DNA of 64,000 nucleotides from Clostridium_AD sp964467165 (GTDB taxonomy: Bacteria; Bacillota; Clostridia; Clostridiales; Clostridiaceae), in assembly GCA_964467165.1 (NCBI GenBank), contig CAYXOL010000019.1:1-64000 (forward strand), written 5' to 3'. A program made the translations under genes and the position numbers. The notes under the pieces were generated by a model. That model ran no database searches and was not told the DNA's origin. It saw only the letters and a list, made by a program, of their open reading frames with translations. Positions 1 through 8,633 of this stretch are shown piece by piece (position 1 is the stretch's first letter; the number at the start of each line of letters is the position of its first letter).

Positions 1-54
1 ACATTACGTAACAGATTTACAGTCTGCCCCCTTTGGCCACTCGGGAACTCCTCC
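1..54 (-). tRNA. tRNA-Tyr (GTA), partial
   Basis: The reverse strand begins GGAGGAGTTCCCGAGTGGCC, a long-variable-arm type tRNA start. It carries an anticodon arm CAGA-CTGTAAA-TCTG with anticodon GTA (Tyr). The window edge cuts off the variable arm, T arm and 3' acceptor strand. It lies 8 bp downstream of tRNA-Thr on the same strand and is probably co-transcribed with it. Confidence 0.88.
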
Positions 55-62
55 ACTTTTGG

Positions 63-134
63 AGCTGGCAATAGGAATTGAACCTACAACCTGCTGATTA
101 CAAGTCAGCTGCTCTACCGTTGAGCCATGCCAGC
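63..134 (-). tRNA. tRNA-Thr (TGT)
   Basis: On the reverse strand the acceptor strands GCTGGCA and TGCCAGC pair perfectly. The anticodon arm CTGAC-TTGTAAT-(G)TCAG-like contains anticodon TGT (Thr, codon ACA), and the T arm has a GTTCAAT loop. The discriminator is T at 63. The bases after it are CC rather than an encoded CCA that can be confirmed. This is the first visible gene of a tRNA cluster that continues beyond the left edge. Confidence 0.9.
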
Positions 135-174
135 ATATTATATTTTTTATCTCTTTATCCTGTCGACAAGAATT

Positions 175-203
175 ATTATACAACTTTAAATAACTAATTT
201 CAA
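175..203 (-). promoter_or_regulatory. candidate promoter of the tRNA cluster
   Basis: Reverse strand: -35 TTGAAA (198-203), 17-bp spacer, -10 TATAAT (175-180). Initiation near 168 would give a leader of about 34 nt before tRNA-Thr. This is a sequence match only. Confidence 0.5.
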
Positions 204-442
204 GCCCATTTCCATCGAATTAGCGACTTCTTCTCTACACTGCTATATCATTCGCATATTTACTCTGTTTTAAGCATTAATCCAATTTATTATTCTTTAT
301 TAAAAAATGTAATTTTTTGCATATATTACTCTCTAGAATACTATTTCGCTTTACTTATTACGTAAAGCATTTAGACAGTGACTAAGCAATTAATATGATG
401 GCTTTCCCCGATAACCAACAAATTCATTGTATTGTCAATACA
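204..442. other. AT-rich intergenic stretch, no gene seen
   Basis: Between the tRNA promoter and the end of the M56 gene I see no credible coding frame. A perfect 7-bp inverted repeat (GCTTTAC 348-354, GTAAAGC 362-368) could form a small hairpin downstream of the M56 gene. It is not followed by a T-run, so I do not call it a terminator. Confidence 0.4.
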
Positions 443-2767
443 CTAATCAATATAAATATCTAAACTCTGTTCTAGTTTACAATGTCCATAATACCAACTA
501 TACTCGTCTAATTTAATATCTTTCGCTATACATTCCTCTTTATTTTCTTTTAATCTAAATAAAGAAATTACATTTTCATCAGTTTTTCTAGCAAATACAA
601 TACCCTGCCCTTTTAAAATATAATTAGGCGCAAAATCAAAATTATTCCCTTTAGTAATTTTTTCCATCTTTTTGGTTTTTACATCTACAGTATATATATT
701 GTGTGGCTCCTTTAACCACTGCTGAGCATCATTATTAGCGTTAGAAGCTGAGTATATAACTTTTTTTCCATCTGGCGAGAACGCTGGTGTCATTGTAACA
801 ACACCCTTAGCATCTGTGTTATATTGATCATTAGTGGTGGATATCATATCCTCTGGTAAAATAGTATTAAACGTTCCGTTTATTACATCTACTATTCCCA
901 TGGTTTTATTGATATTCATATCTCTTACTCCACCATTATTAAGAACAGGCATCTTTCCATCTATAGGATTTATAGCTAAATTATCCTTATATGCTAAAGC
1001 AAATACCTGTTTATCGTCACAAAGTGTAACCTTATTATTTTTCACATCATACACTCCAAAAGGAACTCCATCAGCATTTAATGACCCTGCTCTAGCTTTG
1101 CGCCATATATATACATAATCACCATCCTTTGAAATTCCAGCAACTAATGGATTTAGTCCAGCATCCCCCTTATCTTCATTCCAAGGCCTAGCTGGTATTA
1201 TTAAACTTTCCTTGGCTAAAGCTAAATCATATCTTATAAGTCCTTTTGCTTCACTATATTGACCATCAGCCTTTGTATAATACCTCCAAATATTACCGTA
1301 TATATTCCCCTTTTTATCAGATACTATATCTTCATAGCGCTCTTCACTTTTAATATAAATAGAAGATTTTTTAGTTTTCAAATTAAACCCATTAAGTCCA
1401 CCCTTTTCTGTTGAGTATGCTAAATCGGTATTCTTTCCCCACGCATAACTTAATACCTTATCAGCAACTTTTATAGCTTTTTTCTGTCCTTTTATTAAAT
1501 CAATTTCAGCCATATAAAGGCTTCCATCTTTTGTATAAGCAACATTTATTCCATCTGGTGAAATACTAGGATTCTTAAAAACTCCACCTTTATCTACTAT
1601 TACTTCCTCATCCGAATTTGATAAATTCACTGACCATAAACTCTTGTCCTTAACCATTACCGCAAAATCATTGGGATTTTTATTATCTTTTGCCTTACCT
1701 AAAACATTACTTACAAATGCTCCTGTAATAATTACAACTACTGCTGTCATTAATGCTATTAAATTTACTAATCTTTTTGGATTTTTAGCCTCTTTTATCA
1801 TAACTAGCCTCTCCTTTAATTGATTTTTATTGCTTGCTGCCATAGCAGTTGATAACGTGTTTTTTCTATTTAATGAGCTATCTATAACTTCTAAAATAGC
1901 AAGTCCATAATATTTTTTTTCAGCACTATTCATATTCTTAATAACTTGGAAGTCACAGTTTAACTCGCATTTATTATTTAGTTCCTTTTGTACTATATAA
2001 ATCACAGGATTAAACCAATGTAATGCTGAAGCTACAAATGACATTCCCTTAATGTACAAATCCTTATGCTTATGATGCATTAATTCATGATAAAATATCA
2101 TCTTTAATATATTCAAATCAACTTCTTCAGTAGGAATTGTTATTACATGAGTAAATAATCCTGTAGCAATAGGCGTTCCAATATCTTCGCAAACCTTTAA
2201 TGTAATTTGTTTATTAATTCTTAGCCTATTACAACACTCGCAAAATAGCTCCTTTATCTCTTGCTTTTCAATATTTTTACTACCGCCCTTTAATTTTCTC
2301 TTAAAAATAATAACTCCTACTAATTGACTACAACTAAAAATTATTACTCCTAAAATCCATATAAGCCATAAATTATTCTTTATATAATTAAAACCTTTTA
2401 TTATTCTTTCCTTAACGCTTAATGGTTTGTCTATATTCTGAACTTTTTCTGGCTTCATCTGAAGTGTTTTTTCCGATTTATCATTGATATATATAAAGTT
2501 ATTTTTCATTTCTTCAGTGTCTTTATTAGTAACTATAGAACTTTTTTCTTGGATAAACCTAGGTATATCAACTAAATACTTTTCCTCTTTTGGCATTAAT
2601 GTACCATAAGGAATTATAAAAGTTATTACTGTTATTATAATTAAATAATAATTCCAACAGGTTGAAAATATCTTTTTAGTTACTGGTTTTAAAATAGTTA
2701 ATATAAAGAAAACTATAGTTCCTGACAAAGATAATATTAAAATCCTATAAAATAAATCAGTTAACAT
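443..2767 (-). CDS. M56-family (BlaR1-type) membrane metalloprotease with C-terminal beta-propeller
   Basis: 774 aa. Membrane segments lie near residues 8-27, 38-56, 133-155 and 335-358. The zinc-protease motif HELMH is at 227-231, between the third and fourth segments, as in BlaR1/MecR1 and other M56 peptidases. After the fourth segment, about 400 residues contain TolB/WD40-like repeats (NPSISPDG, AFSPDGKK), which should face the outside. Classical BlaR1 carries a penicillin-binding sensor there, so this is the same transduction chassis with another sensor. The start follows AGAGGAG inside the end of the BlaI-type gene, 3 bp away, so the two are co-transcribed. In known pairs the protease responds to an external ligand and leads to repressor loss. 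The ligand here cannot be read from sequence. Confidence 0.85.
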   Translation of the reverse strand: MLTDLFYRILILSLSGTIVFFILTILKPVTKKIFSTCWNYYLIIITVITFIIPYGTLMPKEEKYLVDIPRFIQEKSSIVTNKDTEEMKNNFIYINDKSEKTLQMKPEKVQNIDKPLSVKERIIKGFNYIKNNLWLIWILGVIIFSCSQLVGVIIFKRKLKGGSKNIEKQEIKELFCECCNRLRINKQITLKVCEDIGTPIATGLFTHVITIPTEEVDLNILKMIFYHELMHHKHKDLYIKGMSFVASALHWFNPVIYIVQKELNNKCELNCDFQVIKNMNSAEKKYYGLAILEVIDSSLNRKNTLSTAMAASNKNQLKERLVMIKEAKNPKRLVNLIALMTAVVVIITGAFVSNVLGKAKDNKNPNDFAVMVKDKSLWSVNLSNSDEEVIVDKGGVFKNPSISPDGINVAYTKDGSLYMAEIDLIKGQKKAIKVADKVLSYAWGKNTDLAYSTEKGGLNGFNLKTKKSSIYIKSEERYEDIVSDKKGNIYGNIWRYYTKADGQYSEAKGLIRYDLALAKESLIIPARPWNEDKGDAGLNPLVAGISKDGDYVYIWRKARAGSLNADGVPFGVYDVKNNKVTLCDDKQVFALAYKDNLAINPIDGKMPVLNNGGVRDMNINKTMGIVDVINGTFNTILPEDMISTTNDQYNTDAKGVVTMTPAFSPDGKKVIYSASNANNDAQQWLKEPHNIYTVDVKTKKMEKITKGNNFDFAPNYILKGQGIVFARKTDENVISLFRLKENKEECIAKDIKLDEYSWYYGHCKLEQSLDIYID

Positions 2768-2770
2768 TTC

Positions 2771-3148
2771 TTAATTCTCCTCTAAAAACCATTTTTTTAA
2801 TTCTTCTAGGTCTTTTTTATTGATTTTTTTTCCATTATACAGAGTTGCTATAAAGCTTTTAATAGAGCCACTATGTATTTCCTCTAAAAATATCCTTGAT
2901 TGAACTTCTTTATACTCTTCCTCTGATATAATCGCAGTGTAATAGTTAGTCTTTCCTCGCTTATCTGTTTTTAGTATCCCTTTTTTTATGAGCCTACTAG
3001 CAAAAGTTAATACTGTAGTTAACTTCCACGAATTATCCTTCGGCAATGAATTCAATATATCATTAGTAGTTATTTCCGTACTACTATCCCACACTATTTT
3101 CATAATCTCCATTTCAGCTTCTGAGATTTTTAAATTTTTATTATACAT
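2771..3148 (-). CDS. BlaI/MecI/CopY-family transcriptional repressor
   Basis: 125 aa, the usual family length. It starts with the family signature SEAEMEIMKIVWDSS, followed by a winged helix (TTNDILNSL, then a recognition segment WKLTTVLTFASRLIKKGIL) and a wing (KRGKTNYYTAII). The C-terminal half is the dimerisation region. The start has a GGAG ribosome site just before it. The gene lies behind a promoter with two TACA-N3-TGTA dyads, the recognition pattern known for BlaI/MecI, so autoregulation is likely. The partner protease follows directly. Because the sensor domain is a propeller, a beta-lactam response should not be assumed. Confidence 0.92.
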   Translation of the reverse strand: MYNKNLKISEAEMEIMKIVWDSSTEITTNDILNSLPKDNSWKLTTVLTFASRLIKKGILKTDKRGKTNYYTAIISEEEYKEVQSRIFLEEIHSGSIKSFIATLYNGKKINKKDLEELKKWFLEEN

Positions 3149-3161
3149 AACTTCACTCCAT

Positions 3162-3216
3162 TCTCTACAAGGTGTACTATATTTTTTATACTACACCTTG
3201 TAGAGAATAATGTCAA
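3162..3216 (-). promoter_or_regulatory. blaI-type promoter with two operator dyads
   Basis: Reverse strand: perfect -35 TTGACA (3211-3216), 17-bp spacer, -10 TAGTAT (3188-3193). Two 11-bp dyads, TACA-CCT-TGTA (3192-3202) and TACA-AGG-TGTA (3166-3176), have centres 26 bp apart. Together they form a larger inverted repeat of 15-bp arms (3162-3176 and 3192-3206). One dyad sits between -35 and -10, the other over the expected start region, a layout suited to repression by a BlaI-type dimer. Confidence 0.85.
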
Positions 3217-3367
3217 CATAGTTACAATATTCATAACTATAATAGAATAGGCTTTTTTTCTAATCTACATACCCTACTATCTGTCCTTTAGGAATCTATA
3301 AATTTAGCATACTACTCATTCTGGAAAATCAATGTGCATTATTTGTTTTATCATTTTTTTAATATAA

Positions 3368-4021
3368 TTATTTTAACAATTCTGCAGCATCCATATCTAT
3401 AAATTTTCCTGCTATTTTCCTCACTTTTTCATATTCTTTTTTTGATAAATCCTCTTTTAATAATTTCAAGGCTTTAAGCACACCTTCCTGCGCATCCTGT
3501 TCACATAAATATTCTTCTACTTTTTTATAATTCTCTTTCCCTAGCTGAAAACTTACATAAAGTAATTTTATTTTATCAGCAGTAGTTAAACTCTCTTGTA
3601 TTTTCCCTGTGGATACTTTAAATACTGATTGCTCCTGCTGGTCAATATTGTAGTAGGAATTTTCTATACTATCCCCTGTTTCAAATAAATATGTGTTACT
3701 CCGAATATCTTTTTTCAAATTATCACTGCTCTTTTGTTGTTGGCTTAATTCTTTTTTAGCTAATTCTCCTTTTTCTAAATAGTCCTTTTTATTTGATATT
3801 TGCTCATCAACTTTTTCCAACACTTTACACTGATTATTATTGCTGTTATTTATATTTTCTTTTGGAATATACGATTTTTCATTTCCAACAGCTACCTGTT
3901 TTATTGATTTATTTATTTCGTAAAATCTTGGTTTATTTACAAAATTGCTGTAATAACCCATAATAACTACACTTACCATAGTAGAGAATATTATAATAAA
4001 TGTTAAATTTAGTCTCTTCAT
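3368..4021 (-). CDS. hypothetical membrane-anchored protein
   Basis: 217 aa. One N-terminal hydrophobic segment (about residues 7-25, LTFIIIFSTMVSVVIMGYY) follows a positively charged MKRLN start, so it is a signal anchor. A long charged, Lys/Glu/Gln-rich stretch comes next (about 60-125). The C-terminal third looks alpha-helical (DKIKLLYVSFQLGKENYKKVEEYL). I recognise no catalytic motif or family. It is divergent from yyaC with about 150 bp between, and the neighbours are sporulation genes, so a sporulation role is possible but only by position. Confidence 0.6.
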   Translation of the reverse strand: MKRLNLTFIIIFSTMVSVVIMGYYSNFVNKPRFYEINKSIKQVAVGNEKSYIPKENINNSNNNQCKVLEKVDEQISNKKDYLEKGELAKKELSQQQKSSDNLKKDIRSNTYLFETGDSIENSYYNIDQQEQSVFKVSTGKIQESLTTADKIKLLYVSFQLGKENYKKVEEYLCEQDAQEGVLKALKLLKEDLSKKEYEKVRKIAGKFIDMDAAELLK

Positions 4022-4173
4022 GTTAATACCACCTCAAATAATTAATATGTATATATTATTTTCCAATTTGGTGTTTTTTTATTCTTTAATCATAATAATA
4101 CAAAGAATTTATTCATATAGATTATTGAAAGGAAAATAATTTATTCACAGCGCAATACAAGGAGGTATATTTC

Positions 4174-4728
4174 TTGAGCAAAGCTAAAACTCATTATAAA
4201 GATCCTTTAGCATACTATACAATTTCTAATTTTTTAAAAGACTATATTGACCAAAATACTTTAGTTGTTTGCATTGGCACAGATAGATGTATAGGCGATT
4301 GTCTAGGCCCCCTGGTGGGTACATTTTTAAAAGATAGTTCCTTCCCACTACCTGTATATGGGACTATAGATAACCCAATCCACGCCTTGAACATCGATAG
4401 TAAATTATCTAAAATAAATGCACTTCATCCAAATTGCACTATAATAGGTGTAGATGCATGCCTTGGGGATATATCTAATATTGGTGAAATACAGGCTAGA
4501 AATTATCCAATTCATCCTGGAAAAGGTGTCGGAAAAATACTTCCTAAAGTAGGGAATGTTTCATTAATAGGCATTGTAGATTCAAGCGATGATTCTGAAC
4601 TCTTCACTAATAGAAACATAAGACTTAGTTTAGTGATGGAAATTGCTAGGGTTTTGAGTCGCTCCCTATTACATTCATATTATTTGTATTCACTTGATAA
4701 TGAAGAAAAAAAATCAAATCCAGTTTAA
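4174..4728 (+). CDS. yyaC: YyaC-family spore protein (GPR-like fold)
   Basis: 184 aa. The sequence matches the YyaC family, related in fold to the germination protease GPR: a core VVCIGTDRCIGDCLGPLVG, then YGTIDNPIHALN, VDACLGD and PGKGVGKILPKVG. The function of YyaC is not established; it is expressed in sporulating cells. The start is TTG at 4174, supported by an excellent AGGAGGT 8 bp upstream. It is alone on the plus strand and ends before a bidirectional hairpin terminator shared with the convergent MreB-type gene. Confidence 0.88.
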   Translation: MSKAKTHYKDPLAYYTISNFLKDYIDQNTLVVCIGTDRCIGDCLGPLVGTFLKDSSFPLPVYGTIDNPIHALNIDSKLSKINALHPNCTIIGVDACLGDISNIGEIQARNYPIHPGKGVGKILPKVGNVSLIGIVDSSDDSELFTNRNIRLSLVMEIARVLSRSLLHSYYLYSLDNEEKKSNPV

Positions 4729-4776
4729 TATTTCATCATGGCAGAGGCCCATTTAAAGTGCATTGTATAATAAAAA

Positions 4777-4816
4777 AATAAGCAATACAATTATTAGTTT
4801 AATTGTATTGCTTATT
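4777..4816. terminator. bidirectional terminator between yyaC and the mreB homologue
   Basis: Perfect 16-bp inverted repeat, AATAAGCAATACAATT (4777-4792) and its complement (4801-4816), with an 8-nt loop. An A-run precedes the left arm, giving a T-run for the minus transcript. Confidence 0.8.
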
Positions 4817-4837
4817 CATATAGCTTGTTTACATTTT

Positions 4838-5872
4838 TTAATCTGTTAAATACTTGTCTCCTCCATTAAACGAATTATCTAACTTATCCATATAATCTAA
4901 TACTTTTCCTGTTCCCAGTGCTACGCATGAAACCGGATCTTCAGCAAGATAAACTGGGACTTTAGTGATTTCTTGTATAAGTTTATCTAATCCTTTTAAT
5001 AGTGAACCTCCACCCGTCATAACTATACCTTTGTCAGCAATATCTGCTGATAGCTCAGGTGGCGTTTTTTCTAACACAGAATGTGTACACTCAGCTATTA
5101 AATTTACAGCCTCACTTAAGGCTTCTCGCATTTCTCCTGAGGTTACTTCCAAATTTTTAGGAAGACCTGTGATTAAATCTCTTCCTCTTATTTCCATTGT
5201 AGTCTCTTCATCTTGCTTATAAGCACAGCCTATATTGATTTTTAAGTTTTCTGCAGTTCTCTCACCGATCATCAGCTTATGCTTTCGCCTTATATATTTT
5301 ATAATATCGTCATCGAATTTATCTCCAGCTACTTTAATTGATTCACGTACAACCATGCCACCTAAAGATATAACCGCAACATCTGTAGTACCTCCACCAA
5401 TATCAATAACCATATTACCGCTTGCCTTAGTAATATCTAGCCCTGCGCCAATTGCCGCCGCTAGTGGTTCTTCTATAAGATAAACTTTCTTAGCCCCGGC
5501 ATTTCTACCTGCATCTTCTACTGCCCTACGTTCCACTTCAGTTGCTTCGCAAGGGACGCATATGACAACTCTTGGAGCTGATAACCTTCTTTTTCCACAA
5601 GCCTTACTAATAAAATGCTTTAACATTTTTTCTGTTATATCATAATCTGATATAACGCCGTCCCTCATAGGACGTATGGCCACAATATTGCCTGGTGTTC
5701 TTCCTATCATTTGCCTAGCTTCTTCTCCTACTGCTAATACCCTATCATTATTTCTATCTATAGCAACAACAGATGGCTCCTTTAAGATAACACCTTTACC
5801 CTTGATATATACAAGCACTGTGGCTGTACCTAAATCTATTCCCATATCTGTACCAATTCTAAAAAAAAACAT
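4838..5872 (-). CDS. mbl: MreB/Mbl-family rod-shape actin homologue
   Basis: 344 aa from the start I prefer. Actin-type phosphate loops are visible: MGIDLGTATVLVY near the N-terminus, VIDIGGGTTDVAVISLGG in the middle, and MTGGGSLLKGL near the end. It forms membrane-associated filaments that direct lateral wall synthesis. An upstream in-frame ATG exists at 5911, but AGGAGTG lies 8 bp before the ATG at 5872, which gives the expected hydrophobic MFFF start. It sits just after spoIIID, the position of mbl in Bacillus and of an mreB homologue in clostridia. Whether it is functionally Mbl or MreB cannot be decided from sequence alone. Confidence 0.88.
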   Translation of the reverse strand: MFFFRIGTDMGIDLGTATVLVYIKGKGVILKEPSVVAIDRNNDRVLAVGEEARQMIGRTPGNIVAIRPMRDGVISDYDITEKMLKHFISKACGKRRLSAPRVVICVPCEATEVERRAVEDAGRNAGAKKVYLIEEPLAAAIGAGLDITKASGNMVIDIGGGTTDVAVISLGGMVVRESIKVAGDKFDDDIIKYIRRKHKLMIGERTAENLKINIGCAYKQDEETTMEIRGRDLITGLPKNLEVTSGEMREALSEAVNLIAECTHSVLEKTPPELSADIADKGIVMTGGGSLLKGLDKLIQEITKVPVYLAEDPVSCVALGTGKVLDYMDKLDNSFNGGDKYLTD

Positions 5873-6004
5873 CCAAAACTCACTCCTGCTCTTTAGTATA
5901 TTCATTATCATTATTTAAATAATACTAAACTCTATTCTATAAAGCCATAAAAAAACCCTCTTTTTTTGACTTTAATATTTATTTTTGTTTTTTATAAGAT
6001 GTTT

Positions 6005-6259
6005 TTATCCTTGTACTACCTTATATTTAAGTCTTGTTGCTCTTCCACCCCTGATATGCCTCTCAGATTTATTTAAATCCAAAATTAATTTTGCTTCACT
6101 GGCAATTAAAGGATTTATTGTAGGCAATCTTTCCGTCATATCCTTGTGTATAGTACTTTTGCTAACACCAAACACTTTGGCGGTTTTTCTTATTGTAGCC
6201 TTTGACTCAATAATATACTTAGCAACTTCCAGTACTCGATCTTCAATATAGTCTTTCAA
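6005..6259 (-). CDS. spoIIID: SpoIIID sporulation transcription factor
   Basis: 84 aa, the normal length. It contains the helix-turn-helix TIRKTAKVFGVSKSTIHKDM and the basic C-terminal part GGRATRLKYK, typical of SpoIIID, a mother-cell regulator that modulates sigma-E genes and helps switch to sigma-K. The start is TTG at 6259 with a strong AAGGAGGT 7 bp before it. It lies between spoIIQ and the mreB homologue, the conserved clostridial order. Confidence 0.95.
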   Translation of the reverse strand: MKDYIEDRVLEVAKYIIESKATIRKTAKVFGVSKSTIHKDMTERLPTINPLIASEAKLILDLNKSERHIRGGRATRLKYKVVQG

Positions 6260-6326
6260 AGTGTTACCTCCTTGACCCTTCTCTATTTATAAATATGCAT
6301 TAACTCCATTTTAAATTCCATTCCAG

Positions 6327-6363
6327 TTAGTCATTTTGCCATATATTTCGGAAAAATGACTAA
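6327..6363 (-). terminator. hairpin between spoIIQ and spoIIID
   Basis: Inverted repeat TTAGTCATTTT (6327-6337) and AAAATGACTAA (6353-6363), extended by CC/GG around one mismatch. It lies just downstream of the spoIIQ stop. There is no clean T-run after it, so it may be a partial terminator or a leader structure for spoIIID. Confidence 0.4.
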
Positions 6364-6378
6364 TTGGTATGGTATTGT

Positions 6379-7158
6379 TTATTGTTTAGTTACCACAGGT
6401 TGAAATTTTTCGTATTGTACATATCTAGCAGGATCAACATTATTACCACTCTGCAAAACTTCAAAATGCAGATGAGAACCATACTCTTCGTTATATGAGT
6501 TCAAACTAGTGTTTCCTACAGATCCAATCTTTTGTTTTTGGGTGACTTTATCATTTATTTTTACTAATATGTTATTATCTAAATTAGAATATTTAGTAAC
6601 AAAGCCATTCCCATGATCTATTATAACTATCTTACCCTTTTGATTATCTACGTCAGTTCCGACTTCTTTAACTGTTCCATCCATAACCGCCATAACTGAC
6701 TCACCGATTTTTGCCTGAATATCCATACCCAAATTTGTTCTATAGCTTCCATCGGTTTTCCACACAACTGGATCAATATCCTTTGAGTATGCTCTTGCTA
6801 GTAATCCATTAACTACAGGTTTTGCGAATGTAGCATTAACTGCTTTAGAAACTGGCGCAGTTAAATTTCCGGTTGTAACCTTTTGAATATTAGGTACTGG
6901 TTTAAGCACCTCAGTCTTTGCTAAATTTTCTTTTTTTACCTGCAATGCGTCTTGATATTGCTTTTCTTGTTCTTTCAAAACATCACCTGCATTTGCTTGT
7001 TCACTCTGTAGCGCTTCCTGCTTAATTGATATTTTTTTATTATTACTTGCCGTTATAGTTGCTACTGTTGCTACTATACATAAACAAATAAATAAAACTA
7101 CATAGAATCCTTCTTTCTTAAAAAAATTTAATGTCTTGTTGTTTGATTTTTTATCCAT
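6379..7158 (-). CDS. spoIIQ: SpoIIQ-type LytM (M23) domain protein, catalytic residues altered
   Basis: 259 aa from the ATG at 7158, which has GGAGG 7 bp upstream; an upstream ATG at 7188 has none. It has a short cytoplasmic tail, one membrane segment (about 18-37), a Gln/Glu-rich linker, then a LytM/M23 domain from about 135. The HLH pair (229-231) and Asp146 are kept. The first zinc His of the HxxxD motif is Asn142, and the YxHL catalytic His is Asn192. SpoIIQ is the forespore membrane half of the SpoIIQ-SpoIIIAH channel. The position between spoIID and spoIIID supports this identity. The altered residues suggest a structural rather than peptidase role. Confidence 0.85.
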   Translation of the reverse strand: MDKKSNNKTLNFFKKEGFYVVLFICLCIVATVATITASNNKKISIKQEALQSEQANAGDVLKEQEKQYQDALQVKKENLAKTEVLKPVPNIQKVTTGNLTAPVSKAVNATFAKPVVNGLLARAYSKDIDPVVWKTDGSYRTNLGMDIQAKIGESVMAVMDGTVKEVGTDVDNQKGKIVIIDHGNGFVTKYSNLDNNILVKINDKVTQKQKIGSVGNTSLNSYNEEYGSHLHFEVLQSGNNVDPARYVQYEKFQPVVTKQ

Positions 7159-7324
7159 ACAAACACCTCCATTTGTATTTTTGTCCATATTGTTTTAAAA
7201 CATACATATTTTCTAAATTTATTTCCACTAATCCCACATTTTTATTTTATTTGTTGTTTTTATGTCATATGTATTGAAATATGCTTAAACTTCATAAAAT
7301 ATTTTTACAAATAAATTTAAGCCA

Positions 7325-7347
7325 GTTATCATTATGAAAAAGATAAC
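7325..7347 (-). terminator. weak hairpin after spoIID
   Basis: GTTATC (7325-7330) and GATAAC (7342-7347), extended imperfectly by flanking GC pairs, lie 20 bp past the spoIID stop and are followed on the minus strand by a T-rich stretch. Weak. Confidence 0.35.
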
Positions 7348-7367
7348 CAGCTTATAAATACTGTGTT

Positions 7368-8414
7368 TTACTTAGATATAACCGTGCCTTGATAATAATG
7401 ACTTAATATCTGGACATAATTATTTTTTTCCTTAGCCATAGCATTGGCTCCCCACTGGCTCATTCCTACTCCATGACCATATCCTGTACAATCTATCTCA
7501 ACACTTTTCAAATTAAAGGCTATTTCAAAATTTGATGACTTAATCCCGAGCATTGTTCTAAACCTACTGCCTGTAATGGTTATATCTCCTACTTTAATAT
7601 TTTTAACACTTCCTGCCTCAGTCCTATCAATTATAATTATTTGTTTTTTAATATTGGCTGGTGTTACCTTGGCATTATTATAACTATTATTTATAATTTG
7701 ACTTAACTCATTGTAACCAAAAATATTAATACTTTTAAAATTTATGGCTTCTTCTTCACCAGGGCTCTCTACACTCCTTAAATAGGGAACACTATTACTA
7801 AACACCTCCTCAGAATTCTCTGTTTTACCACTACTAGTTGAAAAATAATATGGCTCCATTACCAAACTATTATTATAAGTTAGCACTTGCCCCTTTGTGC
7901 CTTGCACTGCCATTTCAATCTTAGCCCAATATTTTTCGCCTGTGCTTTTAGGCCATAATTTCAAACGTTCCTCTTTGCCCATATAGACTTGACAGTGAAT
8001 TGTATCGCATAAATTTGCTCCATTAGCATTTTTGCATAGCGTTCCACCTGTTTCAGTAAAATGAGCTAATGTATAAGTCCTAGCGGCAACCGCTTGAGCT
8101 TTTAAAGCTTCTATCTCAAACTCAGCAGGCATTTCTGATGCAACAACGCAAACAATGTATTCTTCTAAATTAATTTCTTTTATAATATTTTGTTTAGATA
8201 TAAATACTTTAACTTTAGAAATTTTGGGAATTGGACTACTTTTAATAGGTTTTTCGTAATTTTCAGATTTAGTTATAGATTTTTCACTTTCATCTAAGCC
8301 CTTACTATCGCCTATCCCTACTATTATCACCGAAGTTATAACTATAAATGCGATAAATGCAATAATTATTAGAAGAACGTTTTTCAAATGTACTGTAATA
8401 AAAACTCTTCTCAT
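7368..8414 (-). CDS. spoIID: Stage II sporulation protein D
   Basis: 348 aa. One N-terminal membrane segment (about 12-34) is followed by an extracellular SpoIID/LytB domain with the hallmark LEEYIVCVVASEMPAEF, EALKAQAVAARTYTL and, near the end, GYGHGVGMSQWGANAMA. SpoIID is a lytic transglycosylase that works with SpoIIM and SpoIIP to thin peptidoglycan during engulfment. The start has GAGAGGAG 7-8 bp upstream. It follows murA and precedes spoIIQ, the standard clostridial order. Confidence 0.95.
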   Translation of the reverse strand: MRRVFITVHLKNVLLIIIAFIAFIVITSVIIVGIGDSKGLDESEKSITKSENYEKPIKSSPIPKISKVKVFISKQNIIKEINLEEYIVCVVASEMPAEFEIEALKAQAVAARTYTLAHFTETGGTLCKNANGANLCDTIHCQVYMGKEERLKLWPKSTGEKYWAKIEMAVQGTKGQVLTYNNSLVMEPYYFSTSSGKTENSEEVFSNSVPYLRSVESPGEEEAINFKSINIFGYNELSQIINNSYNNAKVTPANIKKQIIIIDRTEAGSVKNIKVGDITITGSRFRTMLGIKSSNFEIAFNLKSVEIDCTGYGHGVGMSQWGANAMAKEKNNYVQILSHYYQGTVISK

Positions 8415-8541
8415 TTCATTCTCCTCTCGTTATAAAATAAATATCACTTTATACATATTAAATAAACCTAAATAATATTACTTTTTTTAAATCACTAATC
8501 AACTATTGAAAATATAACGCATTTTTTTTGCCATAAATAAA

Positions 8542-8580
8542 AGAATTGAAATATATTAGTGCGGTATATATCTCAATTCT
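8542..8580 (-). terminator. terminator after murA
   Basis: AGAATTGA...ATATA (8542-8555) pairs with TATAT...TCAATTCT (8567-8580) with one mismatch. On the minus strand a TTTTATT run follows. It lies 54 bp past the murA stop. Confidence 0.65.
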
Positions 8581-8633
8581 ATAAATTCAATATTAAATAC
8601 TTATCTCCCTACATTTTAATTCTCATGCCACTT

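Noticed and set aside
137..142. TATAAT on the minus strand just before tRNA-Thr
   Set aside because: It is only 2 bp from the tRNA 5' end, so a start 7 bp downstream would fall inside the tRNA. The pair at 175-203 fits better.
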